Notes: generated by a model not told the origin, from the letters alone. Positions 25,941 through 35,191 are shown, counted from the first letter of the stretch. The stretch: 64,000 bases of DNA from Gp1-AA133 sp964641665 (GCA_964641665.1 CAZXKO010000078.1:1-64000), one strand, 5' to 3'. Program-made: numbers and translations.

Positions 25941-27083
25941 ATGCCTGATCTGCCTGGAAAAGAAATCACACGCCGTGGATTTATGACAAAGGTTGGCCAG
26001 GGTTTTGTGTTGGCAAACGCCGCCGGGGCGCTGCTGAAGAGCGCCGACGCCCAACTTGTCGTCCCCGATCCGCCGGGCAAGAAGCTGGGATGGGCGATCG
26101 TTGGCCTCGGCAGTCTTGCCATCAACCAGATCCTTCCCGCCTTCGCCCTGTGCGAAAAGTCGAAGGTCGTCGCCTTGGTGAGCGGCCATCCAGATAAAGC
26201 CAACAAGCTGGCTCTGCGCTACGGGGTCAACCCCAAGAACATCTACAACTATCAGAACTATGATTCGATCCGAGACAACCCCGAGGTCGACATCATCTAC
26301 ATCGTTCTGCCCAACGGCATGCACGCGGAATATACCGTGCGCGGCTTCGAGGCGGGCAAGCATGTGTTGACGGAAAAACCCATGGCCAACACACCGGCGG
26401 AATGTCAACAGATGATCGAGGCTGGTCGGAAGGCCAACCGGAAGCTGATGGTGGCCTATCGCTGCCAGTACGAGCCCTACAACCGGGAGGCGATTCGCGT
26501 TGCCCGCTCCAAGGAACTGGGGACGGTCAAAGTGATTCTGGCCGATGCCGGCTTCAACATGAAAGATCCCAACCAGTGGCGGCTCAAGAAATCCCTCGCC
26601 GGCGGCGGTTCGCTGATGGACATCGGCATCTACGCGCTGCAGGCCGCGCGTTACCTCACAGGTGAGGAACCCAGTGAGGTCAACGCCATGATGTACAGCA
26701 CTCCGGGCGACGAGCGATTTAAGGAAGTAGAAGAGGCGATCAACTTCCAGCTGCGTTTCCCGAGCGGCATCCTGGCGAATTGCACCTCAAGCTACGGCTA
26801 TGGCTGGCAAACTCACTACCGGGTCGTCACCACCGAAGGCTGGCTGGAGATGGATCCCGCGACCGCCTACAGCGGTTTGCGCATGCGTGTGCATCGCGGA
26901 AACATCATCGAAGAAAAAGACCTGCCCGTGGTCGATCACTTTGCCGCAGAAATGGAACACATGTCGGAGTGCGTCATGCAGAACAAAGAGCCGCTTACCC
27001 CGGGGGAAGAAGGGTTGCGCGACTTAACCATCATGCATGCCCTCTACGAGGCGGCGAACACTGGCAGGACAGTGAAACTGTAG
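25941..27083 (+). CDS. Tat-exported Gfo/Idh/MocA oxidoreductase
   Basis: The 380-residue protein has a Tat signal (ITRRGFMTKVGQG), then a Rossmann domain with VGLGSLA (residues 54-60), and the family motif EKPMAN (145-150). The C-terminal domain carries GGGSLMDIGIYAL with Asp227 and Tyr231. It resembles glucose-fructose oxidoreductase, which is exported with bound NADP. The likely reaction is oxidation or reduction of a sugar or sugar acid in the periplasm with a tightly held cofactor. It follows the exported RraA-like gene and is convergent with the sigma factor gene. Confidence 0.9.
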   Translation: MPDLPGKEITRRGFMTKVGQGFVLANAAGALLKSADAQLVVPDPPGKKLGWAIVGLGSLAINQILPAFALCEKSKVVALVSGHPDKANKLALRYGVNPKNIYNYQNYDSIRDNPEVDIIYIVLPNGMHAEYTVRGFEAGKHVLTEKPMANTPAECQQMIEAGRKANRKLMVAYRCQYEPYNREAIRVARSKELGTVKVILADAGFNMKDPNQWRLKKSLAGGGSLMDIGIYALQAARYLTGEEPSEVNAMMYSTPGDERFKEVEEAINFQLRFPSGILANCTSSYGYGWQTHYRVVTTEGWLEMDPATAYSGLRMRVHRGNIIEEKDLPVVDHFAAEMEHMSECVMQNKEPLTPGEEGLRDLTIMHALYEAANTGRTVKL

Positions 27084-27095
27084 TAGGGGTGAAGG

Positions 27096-28358
27096 TCAGT
27101 TCATGCTGCTTACGGAGGAGACTTCGCGCAGCCGCCGTTCGAGATACCGTCGTTCACTGTCATTGGTGACGAGGGCAAGCGCGCGTGAGTAGCTTTTCGC
27201 CGCCTCACTGGGCGACCCGGCCCGGCGCAGCAGATCAGCGCGCGCCGCGTGCAGCAGGTGGTAGTTTTCGAGGTCGCCCGCGGCAGCCAGTCGATCGATG
27301 ATCGCGAGCGCGGGACGGGGACCCTCCGCCATCGCGACCGCGACCGCGCGATTCAGCGCGACGACCGGGGACGGTTGCAAGCGCTCGAGATGATCGTAGA
27401 GCCGCACAATCTGCCGCCAGTCGGTATCCTCTGCCCGCTCCGCCTGGCAGTGCAGTGCGGCGATTGCCGCTTGCAACGCAAAGGGACCCGGCTCACCACG
27501 AAGACTTTCGTCGACCAGTGGCAGGGCCTCGGCGATTTGGTGCTTATGCCAGCGGCTGCGATCCTGGTCTTCAAGAACCACGAGATCGCCGGCGCCGTCG
27601 ACGCGAGCATCGCGCCGCGCGTCCTGCAAAAGCATGAGGGCGAGGAGAGCGGTCGCTTCCGCCGGAGGCTGCGGTCCCATCAGCGTTCTGACCAGGCGTC
27701 CGAGTCGGATCGCCTCGGCACAAAGATCGGTTCGCAACAGCGGTCCACCGCGAGTAGCGGCATAGCCTTCGTTAAAGACGAGGTAGATCACCGTGAGCAC
27801 GGCCTCCAGGCGTGCCGACAAATCAGTCGCCTCAGGCACGACGTAGGGAATGCCCGCGTCGCGAATTTTGCGTTTTGCCCGCACCAGCCTCTGCGCCATT
27901 GTGGTTGGAGGCACGAGAAAGGCGCGGGCGATCTCGTCGGTTTCCAGTCCGCACAAGGTTCGCAGGGTTAGCGCGACCTGCGCCTCGGGGGCGAGCGCCG
28001 GATGACAACAGGTGAAGATCAGGCGAAGCCGATCGTCCGGGATTTCATTTGTGTCGTAATCCGGCTCCTCCATGGTACGAAACATGCCGGAATTGACGTA
28101 GGAATCGAGTTTTTCCTCAAAACGGGTCTGACGGCGGATGCGGTCGATGGCTTTGTGGCGGGCGGTCTGGATAATCCAGGCGCGGGGGAACTCCGGGACG
28201 CCGGCGGTCGGCCATTGGTCCACGGCAGCTGCAAATGCTTCTTGCGCAACCTCTTCGGCGAGATCGAAGTCACCAACCAGACGAATCAAGGTAGCGACAA
28301 TCCGACCCCAGTCGGAGCGGTAAACTTCCTCAATGGCCGCGGTTGCATCCGGGGGCAT
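27096..28358 (-). CDS. ECF sigma factor with C-terminal extension (ECF42-like)
   Basis: The 420-residue protein has sigma region 2 (VGDFDLAEEVAQEAFAAA, about residues 25-95), region 4 (about 115-180, LCGLETDEIARAF) and a long C-terminal extension (about 190-420) of helical, TPR-like character (DUF6596 type). This is the layout of ECF42 sigma factors, whose genes sit beside DGPF/YCII proteins, as here. ECF42 factors lack an anti-sigma factor and use the C-terminal part for control. The ATG at 28358 was chosen because it precedes the conserved start of region 2; upstream starts remain possible. Confidence 0.87.
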   Translation of the reverse strand: MPPDATAAIEEVYRSDWGRIVATLIRLVGDFDLAEEVAQEAFAAAVDQWPTAGVPEFPRAWIIQTARHKAIDRIRRQTRFEEKLDSYVNSGMFRTMEEPDYDTNEIPDDRLRLIFTCCHPALAPEAQVALTLRTLCGLETDEIARAFLVPPTTMAQRLVRAKRKIRDAGIPYVVPEATDLSARLEAVLTVIYLVFNEGYAATRGGPLLRTDLCAEAIRLGRLVRTLMGPQPPAEATALLALMLLQDARRDARVDGAGDLVVLEDQDRSRWHKHQIAEALPLVDESLRGEPGPFALQAAIAALHCQAERAEDTDWRQIVRLYDHLERLQPSPVVALNRAVAVAMAEGPRPALAIIDRLAAAGDLENYHLLHAARADLLRRAGSPSEAAKSYSRALALVTNDSERRYLERRLREVSSVSSMN

Positions 28359-28437
28359 ACCTGATTGTAAATTTTCATCCGCAGGGGTGTCGATCTGGGC
28401 GCCCGCCGTTCGACTTACGCGTAGGAGACGCACAGAG

Positions 28438-28791
28438 ATGAAGTACATGCTGCTGGTTTACACCGACGAGAAGGCGTGGACGCAGGCCGAACGCGAGCTC
28501 TGTTACGGGGAATCGACACAGCTCGCGCACCAGCTCCAGGCGAAAGGCCAATTCCTGGCGACCTCTCCATTGCAACCGGTGTCGACGGCCACCAGCGTCC
28601 AGATGCGTAACGGGAAACGACTCGTGACCGACGGTCCTTTTGCCGAAACGCGCGAACAACTCGGCGGTTACTTCCTGGTGAATGCCAGGGACCTCGACGA
28701 GGCGATCGAAATCGCGGGGCGGATTCCGGGCGCACGCAAAGGCACTGTCGAGATCCGGCCGGTACTGGAGATCCCGAACCTGCCAGACTAG
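28438..28791 (+). CDS. YCII/DGPF-domain protein
   Basis: The 117-residue single-domain protein contains the hallmark DGPFAETREQLGGYFLV (about residues 62-78) and an N-terminal MKYMLLVYTDE strand. GGAG at about 28423-28426 precedes the ATG at 28438. The function of DGPF proteins is unclear, but they are the standard partners of ECF42 sigma factors. Here the pair is divergent, with about 80 bases between starts, so a shared regulatory region is likely. Confidence 0.9.
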   Translation: MKYMLLVYTDEKAWTQAERELCYGESTQLAHQLQAKGQFLATSPLQPVSTATSVQMRNGKRLVTDGPFAETREQLGGYFLVNARDLDEAIEIAGRIPGARKGTVEIRPVLEIPNLPD

Positions 28792-29009
28792 CGTGGTGGC
28801 AGGTCGGCTCACGTAGAGTCAAAAGAAACGCCTGGAGAATCGAAGATCGGTCGTTCCTATTCCCCGTGGTTTTCGGTATTTTTGTTTTGAACGGATCTTC
28901 TTGCGGGACGGACGTCTGCGCACCCTCATTCTGGTGAGAAGCGGCCAGTAGATTGGAACAGTTACTTTTGAAGAAATAACCTACACACGTAACGAAGGAA
29001 GGAGCGAGC

Positions 29010-30191
29010 ATGAGCAAAGTGAGAGTGCTGGTAGGCACGCGCAAGGGTGCATTTATCCTGACGTCGGACGGGAAGCGTGACAAGTGGGATGTCAGTGGAC
29101 CGCATTTCGCAGGTTGGGAGATGTATCACCTGAAGGGGTCGCCCGCTGATCCGAATCGCATCTATGCCTCCCAGACCAGCGGCTGGTTCGGACAGGTGAT
29201 TCAGCGCTCCGACGATGGCGGCAAAACCTGGCACCAGCCCGGAACGCCGCCCGGCGAACCGGTCGCCCCAGGTCCCCCCAAGAGTGAGAGCAATAAGTTC
29301 GCCTACAACGCGTCTCCCGAAACCGGCAAGCCGCTCACCACGCATCAGTGGTACGACGGCACACAGCATCCCTGGGAGTTCAAGCGAGTATGGCACCTGG
29401 AGCCATCGCTCAGCGATCCCGACACGGTGTACGCCGGAGTTGAGGACGCCGCGCTCTTTCGCTCGACCGATGGAGGAAAGAGCTGGGAGGAGCTTCCCGG
29501 CTTGCGCGGCCACGGCACCGGGCCCAAGTGGCAACCAGGCGCGGGTGGCCTGTGCCTGCACACCATTGTTCTTGATCCCAGCAACCCGCAGCGAATCTGG
29601 ATCGCGATCTCAGCGGCCGGCGCGTTTCGCACCGACGACGGTGGCAAAACCTGGCGACCGATCAATCGCGGGCTGAAGTCCCAGTACATCCCAGACCCAA
29701 ACGCCGAAGTCGGGCACTGCGTGCATCATGTTGCGATGAACCCCTCCCGACCGGGCGTCCTCTTCATGCAAAAGCACTGGGACGTCATGCGCAGCGATGA
29801 CGCCGGCGACTCCTGGCACGAGGTCAGCGGGAACCTGCCCACCGATTTCGGGTTCGTCATTGATGTTCACGCGCACGAACCGGAAACGATCTACGTGGTC
29901 CCGATCAAGAGCGACTCCGAGCACTATGTTCACGAAGGGAAGCTGCGCGTGTACCGCAGCCGCACCGGGGGAAACGAGTGGGAAGCGCTTACAAAAGGCC
30001 TGCCGCAAAGCAACTGCTACGTCAACGTGTTGCGCGACGCCATGGCCGTCGACACGCTCGACAAGTGCGGCATCTATTTCGGCACGAGTGGCGGGCAGGT
30101 GTATGCGTCCGCCGACGCTGGCGACACCTGGGCGCCGATCGTCCGCGATCTCCCGGCCGTGCTCTCGGTTGAGGTGCAGACTCTCCAATGA
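29010..30191 (+). CDS. Asp-box (BNR) beta-propeller protein
   Basis: The 393-residue protein has five or six Asp-box motifs (SDDGGKTW, STDGGKSW, TDDGGKTW, SDDAGDSW, SADAGDTW), typical of sialidase-like or sortilin-like beta-propellers. No signal peptide is visible, so it is probably cytoplasmic. The GAAGGAAGGAG ribosome-binding site before 29010 is strong. A catalytic sialidase Arg triad is not evident, so calling it a sialidase would be unjustified. It is followed after 17 bases by a MoaD-like gene, suggesting one operon. Confidence 0.8.
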   Translation: MSKVRVLVGTRKGAFILTSDGKRDKWDVSGPHFAGWEMYHLKGSPADPNRIYASQTSGWFGQVIQRSDDGGKTWHQPGTPPGEPVAPGPPKSESNKFAYNASPETGKPLTTHQWYDGTQHPWEFKRVWHLEPSLSDPDTVYAGVEDAALFRSTDGGKSWEELPGLRGHGTGPKWQPGAGGLCLHTIVLDPSNPQRIWIAISAAGAFRTDDGGKTWRPINRGLKSQYIPDPNAEVGHCVHHVAMNPSRPGVLFMQKHWDVMRSDDAGDSWHEVSGNLPTDFGFVIDVHAHEPETIYVVPIKSDSEHYVHEGKLRVYRSRTGGNEWEALTKGLPQSNCYVNVLRDAMAVDTLDKCGIYFGTSGGQVYASADAGDTWAPIVRDLPAVLSVEVQTLQ

Positions 30192-30208
30192 GCAACTGAG
30201 AGACCGAA

Positions 30209-30505
30209 ATGGTCCGAGTCATTCTCCCTCCCCACCTCCGCACGCTGGCGCACGCAGACAGCGAGGTTACGCTCGAGGTTGAGCCGCCGGTCACGCAGCG
30301 CTCGATCCTCGACGCCCTTGAACTCCGCTATCCCATGCTGCGCGGCACCATCCGCGATCACGTAACCCAAAATCGTCGGCCGTTTCTGCGCTTCTTCGCG
30401 TGCGAAGAGGATTGGTCGCACGAGTCGCCTGACGCTCCAGTTCCCGCGGAGGTAGCTTCCGGTAAGGAGCCTTTCTTCATTGTCGGTGCCATCGCCGGGG
30501 GCTAG
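30209..30505 (+). CDS. MoaD/ThiS-like sulfur-carrier protein
   Basis: The 98-residue protein is of the ubiquitin-like MoaD/ThiS fold, with VRVILPPHLRTLA at the start and a C-terminal AIAGG. The Gly-Gly end is the site that is adenylated and thiocarboxylated in this family. No MoaE, MoeB or ThiF is close by. Its only partner is the Asp-box protein, so its cargo is unknown. Confidence 0.82.
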   Translation: MVRVILPPHLRTLAHADSEVTLEVEPPVTQRSILDALELRYPMLRGTIRDHVTQNRRPFLRFFACEEDWSHESPDAPVPAEVASGKEPFFIVGAIAGG

Positions 30506-30518
30506 CCCGCGTGGTCCG

Positions 30519-30707
30519 TTCGTGGTGACGACCGCTGGCCTCTGCGCCGATGGTCAAACTCTCACCCCGCTGTCGAGCTCGACCTTCACGGTAACCTTCA
30601 GTCCGGGAAGGTTCGTCGCTCTCGGAACCAAAACCGCAACCGTCAGAATCCGGAGCAACGCCGTGAACGGCACGCAGTCGGTGACCGTCCTCGGTACGGT
30701 TCAGTAG
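30519..30707 (+). pseudogene. Fragment of an ASH/choice-of-anchor-D type Ig-domain protein
   Basis: The frame reads GLCADGQTLTPLSSSTFTV, then VTFSP, RIRSNAVNGTQSVTVLGTVQ and a stop. This is the pattern of ASPM-SPD-2-Hydin or choice-of-anchor-D domains of large secreted proteins. The fragment has no good start or signal peptide and overlaps nothing upstream except the last bases near the MoaD gene. A terminator lies 35 bases after its stop, as expected for the 3' end of a former gene. Confidence 0.55.
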
Positions 30708-30741
30708 GCGGAAACTGACGTTCGACAATGCACTATTAAGG

Positions 30742-30779
30742 ATGCTGCCCGGAAAATTCCTTCCGGGGCGGCATTTTTT
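30742..30779 (+). terminator. Rho-independent terminator
   Basis: The arms 30742-30754 and 30761-30774 pair over 13 positions with one bulge and one G-U pair, with the loop AATTCC, and are followed by six T residues. It ends transcription from the MoaD/remnant region. Confidence 0.75.
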
Positions 30780-30805
30780 CTTGCTCGAGATGCGGCTGGA
30801 GTTTG

Positions 30806-30846
30806 TTATCGATAAATTGCACGTCCGTGACAATTTGTTGACAAAT
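30806..30846. promoter_or_regulatory. Two inverted repeats upstream of the response-regulator operon
   Basis: A TTATCGATAA palindrome (30806-30815) and ATTTGT-TG-ACAAAT (30833-30846) lie 29-69 bases upstream of the candidate -35 box at 30875. They are AT-rich against a GC-rich background and are plausible binding sites for the adjacent OmpR-type regulator or another factor. Confidence 0.4.
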
Positions 30847-30874
30847 CCAAACCCGGCGCCTAAGTACCATATTT

Positions 30875-30903
30875 TTGACAAGGATGAGACATCGGCCCAG
30901 AAT
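30875..30903 (+). promoter_or_regulatory. Candidate sigma-70-like promoter of the response-regulator operon
   Basis: A perfect TTGACA (30875-30880) is followed after 17 bases by CAGAAT (30898-30903). The start codon of the regulator gene is 75 bases further on. Confidence 0.5.
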
Positions 30904-30977
30904 CAGAGTAGTGAGCCTGGCACTGGGCCAAATGGTGAGGCCGAAGACCATACGTTTTTTGGTAGGAATCTCGCACA

Positions 30978-31655
30978 ATGGAAAGAATTCTGGTTGTCGA
31001 AGATGATCGTGCGGTCCACCGAGCTCTGAAAAGGTTGTTTGAGCCGGAGGGGTACGCGGTGGACGCTGCTTTCGATGGGCAGTCCGGTTTGGACACGTTT
31101 CGTGCCTTCCAGCCTTCCGCCGTCGTGCTCGATCTGCGACTGCCGGGCATGCCGGGGCGTGACGTTTGCCGGGAAATCAAGCAAGTGGCACCCGGTGTTC
31201 CCGTCATTGTGCTGAGTGCTGCCTCTGACGTCATGGATAAGGTTCTGCTTTTGGAGCTAGGCGCCGACGATTACGTCACCAAGCCCTTTAGTCCAAAAGA
31301 ACTTCTGGCCCGGGTGCGAGCGGCGGTGCGGCGATCGATCCGGCCAACGGTGGGGGAGACCTTTGCCTTCGACGGAGTCGTGGTGGATTTCACCAAGATG
31401 CAGGTCAACCGCGATGGCCAGGAAGTGACCCTTACTCCCCAGGAGTTCAAAATTGTGAAGTTCATGGCCCAGAACCCCAACCGGGTTATCTCAAGAGAGG
31501 AACTGCTCAACGATGTTTGGGGTTACCAGAACTATCCCACCACGCGTACGGTGGACAATCATATCTTGAAGCTCAGGCAGAAACTGGAAGCGGATCCCGC
31601 CAATCCCGTCCACTTCCGTACCGTGCATGGAGTAGGCTACAAGTTCGTACCGTAG
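30978..31655 (+). CDS. OmpR/KdpE-family response regulator
   Basis: The 225-residue protein has a receiver domain (residues 1-118) with acidic pocket EDD (8-10), phospho-acceptor Asp52 (VVLDLRLPG) and Lys102 (VTKPFSP). A winged-helix DNA-binding domain follows (about 130-223, ending in RTVHGVGYKFVP). It should be phosphorylated by the histidine kinase encoded 44 bases downstream. The pair heads an operon with a porin and a cupredoxin, which are likely targets. Confidence 0.93.
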   Translation: MERILVVEDDRAVHRALKRLFEPEGYAVDAAFDGQSGLDTFRAFQPSAVVLDLRLPGMPGRDVCREIKQVAPGVPVIVLSAASDVMDKVLLLELGADDYVTKPFSPKELLARVRAAVRRSIRPTVGETFAFDGVVVDFTKMQVNRDGQEVTLTPQEFKIVKFMAQNPNRVISREELLNDVWGYQNYPTTRTVDNHILKLRQKLEADPANPVHFRTVHGVGYKFVP

Positions 31656-31699
31656 TACCCTGCACAGGCTGGAACCGGTGGTAGAGGAGTAGGCGAGAA

Positions 31700-33481
31700 A
31701 TGGCCAAGTTTCGACTGCGGACCAAGTTTTTATTCTCCCTGATCTTGGTCGGCGTTGGCCTGACAGCAGGTGCCCTGCTCGTTGCCCGTCAGACTGCCGA
31801 GCACCAGGTTCGTCTGCAGATTTTCCATGACCTCAGCAATTCCGTTTACACCTTTCGTAACGTGCAGCGGCAGCGGGAACAGTCTCTTACCCACTTCGCG
31901 GCGCTGATGGCGGACCTGCCCATCTTCAAAGCGCTGATGACGACAGAGCACGCGGCTACCATCCAGGACAGCTCGCGCGGGCTGTGGAATCTGGCCGGTA
32001 GCGATCTCCTGGTGCTCGGGGACCGCACCGGCAAGGTCGTGGCACTGCATTCGAAGGCCGCCGATTTCCGCTTCGAAGCAGCTCAAGAATCGCTAACGAA
32101 TTCGTTGGGACAAGAGAAAGCCGAACATTGGTGGTTCGGGAACAAGCATTTGTTCCAGGTGTCCATACAACCTATCTATGCCGGCCCGCCTTCCGATAAC
32201 AGGATTCTCGGCTACCTCGTGATGGGCTACGAGATCGACGATGCCGTTGCTCACGAGTTGAGCCAGGTCGCTGACAGCCAGGTGGCCTTCATGTATCGAG
32301 ATACTCTGGTGCGCAGCACCCTGTCTCCGTTGCAGGAGACCGACCTGATCCAGCAAGGGCGATCGTTGACCGATACCCGGATGGGGCCAAAAGAAATCCA
32401 GTTGGGGCAGGAAAGCTTCCTGGCAACGTCAGTTGATCTGGCCCCGGGTGGCGCGCCCGTGCAGTTGAGCGTGTTGAAGTCTCTGGACCAGGCAACCGCG
32501 TTCCTCGGACGCCTCAACCGGTTGTTCTTTTCCCTGGGCCTTGTAGCGCTGGTGTTGGGAAGCGTCCTGGTGTTTATTTTCTCCCACACCTTGACGCGAC
32601 CACTAGGAACGTTGGTGGAAGGTGTCCGCGCCCTCGGCAAGGGCGACTACGAGTACCCGGTCGCTGTGCGGGGCCGAGATGAAGTGGCCGAGGTCACGGC
32701 CGCCTTCTTGCGTATGAGGAAGGGTCTGCAGGAAACTCAGCGCCGGCTGCTCGAAACCGAGAGGCTCGCAACCATCGGCCGAATGGCGAGTTCCATCTCG
32801 CACGATTTGCGGCACAGCCTGGCTACCGTGATGGCCAACGCCGAATTTCTCAGCGAGAGCAACCGCGGTAAGGCAGAGCGCGACGAGCTCTATCACGAAG
32901 TTCTGGTCGCCGTGAACCAGATGACCGAGCTGATCGACTCGTTGCTCGAGTTTTCGCGCACCCGCGAATCGCTGCGGCCGACCTACGGAGATCTCGAGGA
33001 TGTGGTGGAGCGCTCCATTCAGAGCGTCCACGCCCATCCTGAGTTTCATTCGGTGCGCATTACCACTCACAAGGATGGGCCGACCGACGGTTGGTTTGAC
33101 TCCAGGAAGCTGGAGCGCGTCTTTCAGAACCTGCTGGTCAATGCTTGCGAGGCCGTGCCTCCGGAAGGCGGCAAGATCGAGGTCACCCTGCACACGACCA
33201 AGAATAATGTTGAGATACGCGTCTCTGACAACGGCCACGGAATTCCAGACTTGGTCCGCGACCGCTTGTTCGAGCCGTTTGTCAGTCACGGAAAAGAGAA
33301 CGGGACAGGGCTTGGCCTGACCGTAGTACAGAAAATTGTTCAGGACCACGGTGGAGACGTGACGGTCGAGAGCACGTCATCCAAAGGCACCGTTTTTCTG
33401 ATCCTGCTTCCCGAGACTCGCGGAACTCCGATCGCTTCTGCGGCCGGGAATGGAGTGGTGCGCGTCGAAGCACGAGGTTGA
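31700..33481 (+). CDS. Membrane sensor histidine kinase
   Basis: The 593-residue protein has a membrane segment at about 10-30, a periplasmic sensor of about 245 residues (probably of CACHE/PAS-like fold), a second membrane segment at about 277-297, HAMP (about 297-345), a HisKA domain with phospho-acceptor His368 (SISHDLRHS) and a HATPase domain with N, G1 and G2 boxes (VNACEA, DNGHGIPD, GTGLGLTV). It is the cognate kinase of the upstream regulator. The DLRHSL sequence after the histidine departs from the usual DLRNPL/E-L-R-TPL forms but the site is intact. Confidence 0.92.
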   Translation: MAKFRLRTKFLFSLILVGVGLTAGALLVARQTAEHQVRLQIFHDLSNSVYTFRNVQRQREQSLTHFAALMADLPIFKALMTTEHAATIQDSSRGLWNLAGSDLLVLGDRTGKVVALHSKAADFRFEAAQESLTNSLGQEKAEHWWFGNKHLFQVSIQPIYAGPPSDNRILGYLVMGYEIDDAVAHELSQVADSQVAFMYRDTLVRSTLSPLQETDLIQQGRSLTDTRMGPKEIQLGQESFLATSVDLAPGGAPVQLSVLKSLDQATAFLGRLNRLFFSLGLVALVLGSVLVFIFSHTLTRPLGTLVEGVRALGKGDYEYPVAVRGRDEVAEVTAAFLRMRKGLQETQRRLLETERLATIGRMASSISHDLRHSLATVMANAEFLSESNRGKAERDELYHEVLVAVNQMTELIDSLLEFSRTRESLRPTYGDLEDVVERSIQSVHAHPEFHSVRITTHKDGPTDGWFDSRKLERVFQNLLVNACEAVPPEGGKIEVTLHTTKNNVEIRVSDNGHGIPDLVRDRLFEPFVSHGKENGTGLGLTVVQKIVQDHGGDVTVESTSSKGTVFLILLPETRGTPIASAAGNGVVRVEARG

Positions 33482-33583
33482 ACCAGCCGGGTAAGAGCTG
33501 GGAAGCCCGACTGACGGGCGGTTCGCGGCATCGCGAACCCGCCCATACACCTGCAGCAGTCCTTGCGTTCTTTGGGGGGATGT

Positions 33584-35191
33584 ATGCGACTCAAGTGTCC
33601 GCTTTGCCTTCGATGCGGCTGGATGTTTCTGGCGGTGTTAACTCTCGTTTCTGGCACTCGTGCGCAGGAATCCTCGCTGGTCGCCCCTTCGCCGGACACG
33701 TCACTTGCCGATTCGGTGAAGCAACTGCAGCAGCAGGTCAGCGAGCTTCGGTCGATCGTGTCGGACCTGCGATCGCAGTCTGAGCGCTATCGCTCCGAAA
33801 CCGAAGCGCTTCGCCAGGAACTCCGGACGGTCGTGGCTCAGCTTCCGCGGCAGGCAGGCGCGCAAGAGGCGGCCGGCTCATCGGTCTCAGAGCCGTCGAA
33901 CACGCCTAGCCAGCCAACCGCCGAAGCGGCTTCGACTACGGGCGAATCCGACACCGCTGGCCGGCTTGCCAAACTCCAAGAACAATTCGACTTGCTGACC
34001 GGCAAAATCGACGATCAGTATCAGACTAAGGTGGAGAGTGGAGCAAAATACCGGGTGCGGCTTTCCGGGCTGGTTCTGATGAATCTCTTCACCAACCGCG
34101 GCGCCGTGGACAGCGCGGATCTTCCCGGCCTGGTGGACGGCCCGGATATCCTGGGACGCGCCAACAGCACCGGCCTCTCTCTACGACAATCGCAAATTGG
34201 GATGGAAGTGTTTGGGCCTGAAGTTGCCGGTGCTCGAACTCGCGGGGACTTGCAAGTTGATTTTGCTGGCGGGTCTCCTCTTACGGCCAACGGCGTGGCC
34301 TTCGGCCTCGTGCGCTTGCGAACCGGTACCATTCATCTGGATTGGCCGCACACTTCGGTGGTTGCAGGACAGGACGCGCCGTTTTTCTCCGCGCTGTCGC
34401 CCACCTCATTCGCCACGGTCGCCGAGCCTGCCTTCGCCTATGCCGGCAACTTGTGGACCTGGATCCCGCAGATTCGAGTGGAACACCGCGTGAAGCTGTC
34501 GGAGGATTCCACGTTCACGCTTCAGGCCGGCATTCTGGATGGGCTGACGGGAGAGGCTCCGCCTCCTTCCTACGCTCGCACCGCGCAAGCGGGCGAGTTT
34601 TCGCGGCAGCCCGGATATGCCGGGCGCGCTGCCTGGTCGCACAACTTGTTCGGACAGACCATGACCTTCGGCGCCGGCGGCTATTACAGCCGGCAGAATT
34701 GGGGTTTTGGAAGAAACATCGACGGGTGGGCCGGTACCCTCGACTGGACGGCACCACTTGGACCGCGGGTGAGCCTGAGTGGAGAATTCTATCGGGGCCG
34801 CGCTCTCGGTGGCCTGGGCGGCGGCTTGTATCACAGCGCTCTGTTCACGGGCTATCCTGCCGATCCCGCCACCCGGGCGCGCGGGCTCGACGCCATCGGA
34901 GGTTGGTCGCAGCTGAAGTTCCGAGCATCGTCGAAGGTCGAATTCAACGTCGCCGCCGGCCAGGACAATCCGTTCGCCAACGAGATACGCGCATTTCCTT
35001 ATTCCGCCTACGGGGTCGGCCTGCTGAGTTCGCCGCTGATGCGAAATCAAAGCGAACTGTTCAACGTCATCTACCACCCACGATCGGATCTGGTGTTTTC
35101 CGCCGAGTACCGCCACATCTCCACTTACGAAACCGACAACACCCGCTACACCGCCGACCACGTGAACTTGGTCATGGGGATACTGTTCTGA
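33584..35191 (+). CDS. Outer-membrane porin-like beta-barrel with N-terminal coiled coil
   Basis: The 535-residue protein has a signal peptide (through GTRAQ), then a coiled coil of about 40 residues (LADSVKQLQQQVSELRSIVS and on), a Ser/Thr-rich linker, and a beta-barrel with alternating aromatic strands ending in LVMGILF. This fits DcaP-like or OprP-type porins with a periplasmic coiled coil that may bind peptidoglycan or trimerise. The ATG at 33584 with GGGGGGA upstream is chosen over a TTG at 33563. It is followed by the cupredoxin gene after 14 bases. Confidence 0.75.
   Translation: MRLKCPLCLRCGWMFLAVLTLVSGTRAQESSLVAPSPDTSLADSVKQLQQQVSELRSIVSDLRSQSERYRSETEALRQELRTVVAQLPRQAGAQEAAGSSVSEPSNTPSQPTAEAASTTGESDTAGRLAKLQEQFDLLTGKIDDQYQTKVESGAKYRVRLSGLVLMNLFTNRGAVDSADLPGLVDGPDILGRANSTGLSLRQSQIGMEVFGPEVAGARTRGDLQVDFAGGSPLTANGVAFGLVRLRTGTIHLDWPHTSVVAGQDAPFFSALSPTSFATVAEPAFAYAGNLWTWIPQIRVEHRVKLSEDSTFTLQAGILDGLTGEAPPPSYARTAQAGEFSRQPGYAGRAAWSHNLFGQTMTFGAGGYYSRQNWGFGRNIDGWAGTLDWTAPLGPRVSLSGEFYRGRALGGLGGGLYHSALFTGYPADPATRARGLDAIGGWSQLKFRASSKVEFNVAAGQDNPFANEIRAFPYSAYGVGLLSSPLMRNQSELFNVIYHPRSDLVFSAEYRHISTYETDNTRYTADHVNLVMGILF

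Noticed and set aside
29010..30191. Sialidase call for the Asp-box protein
   Set aside because: Asp boxes alone do not show sialidase activity and the catalytic arginine triad was not seen.
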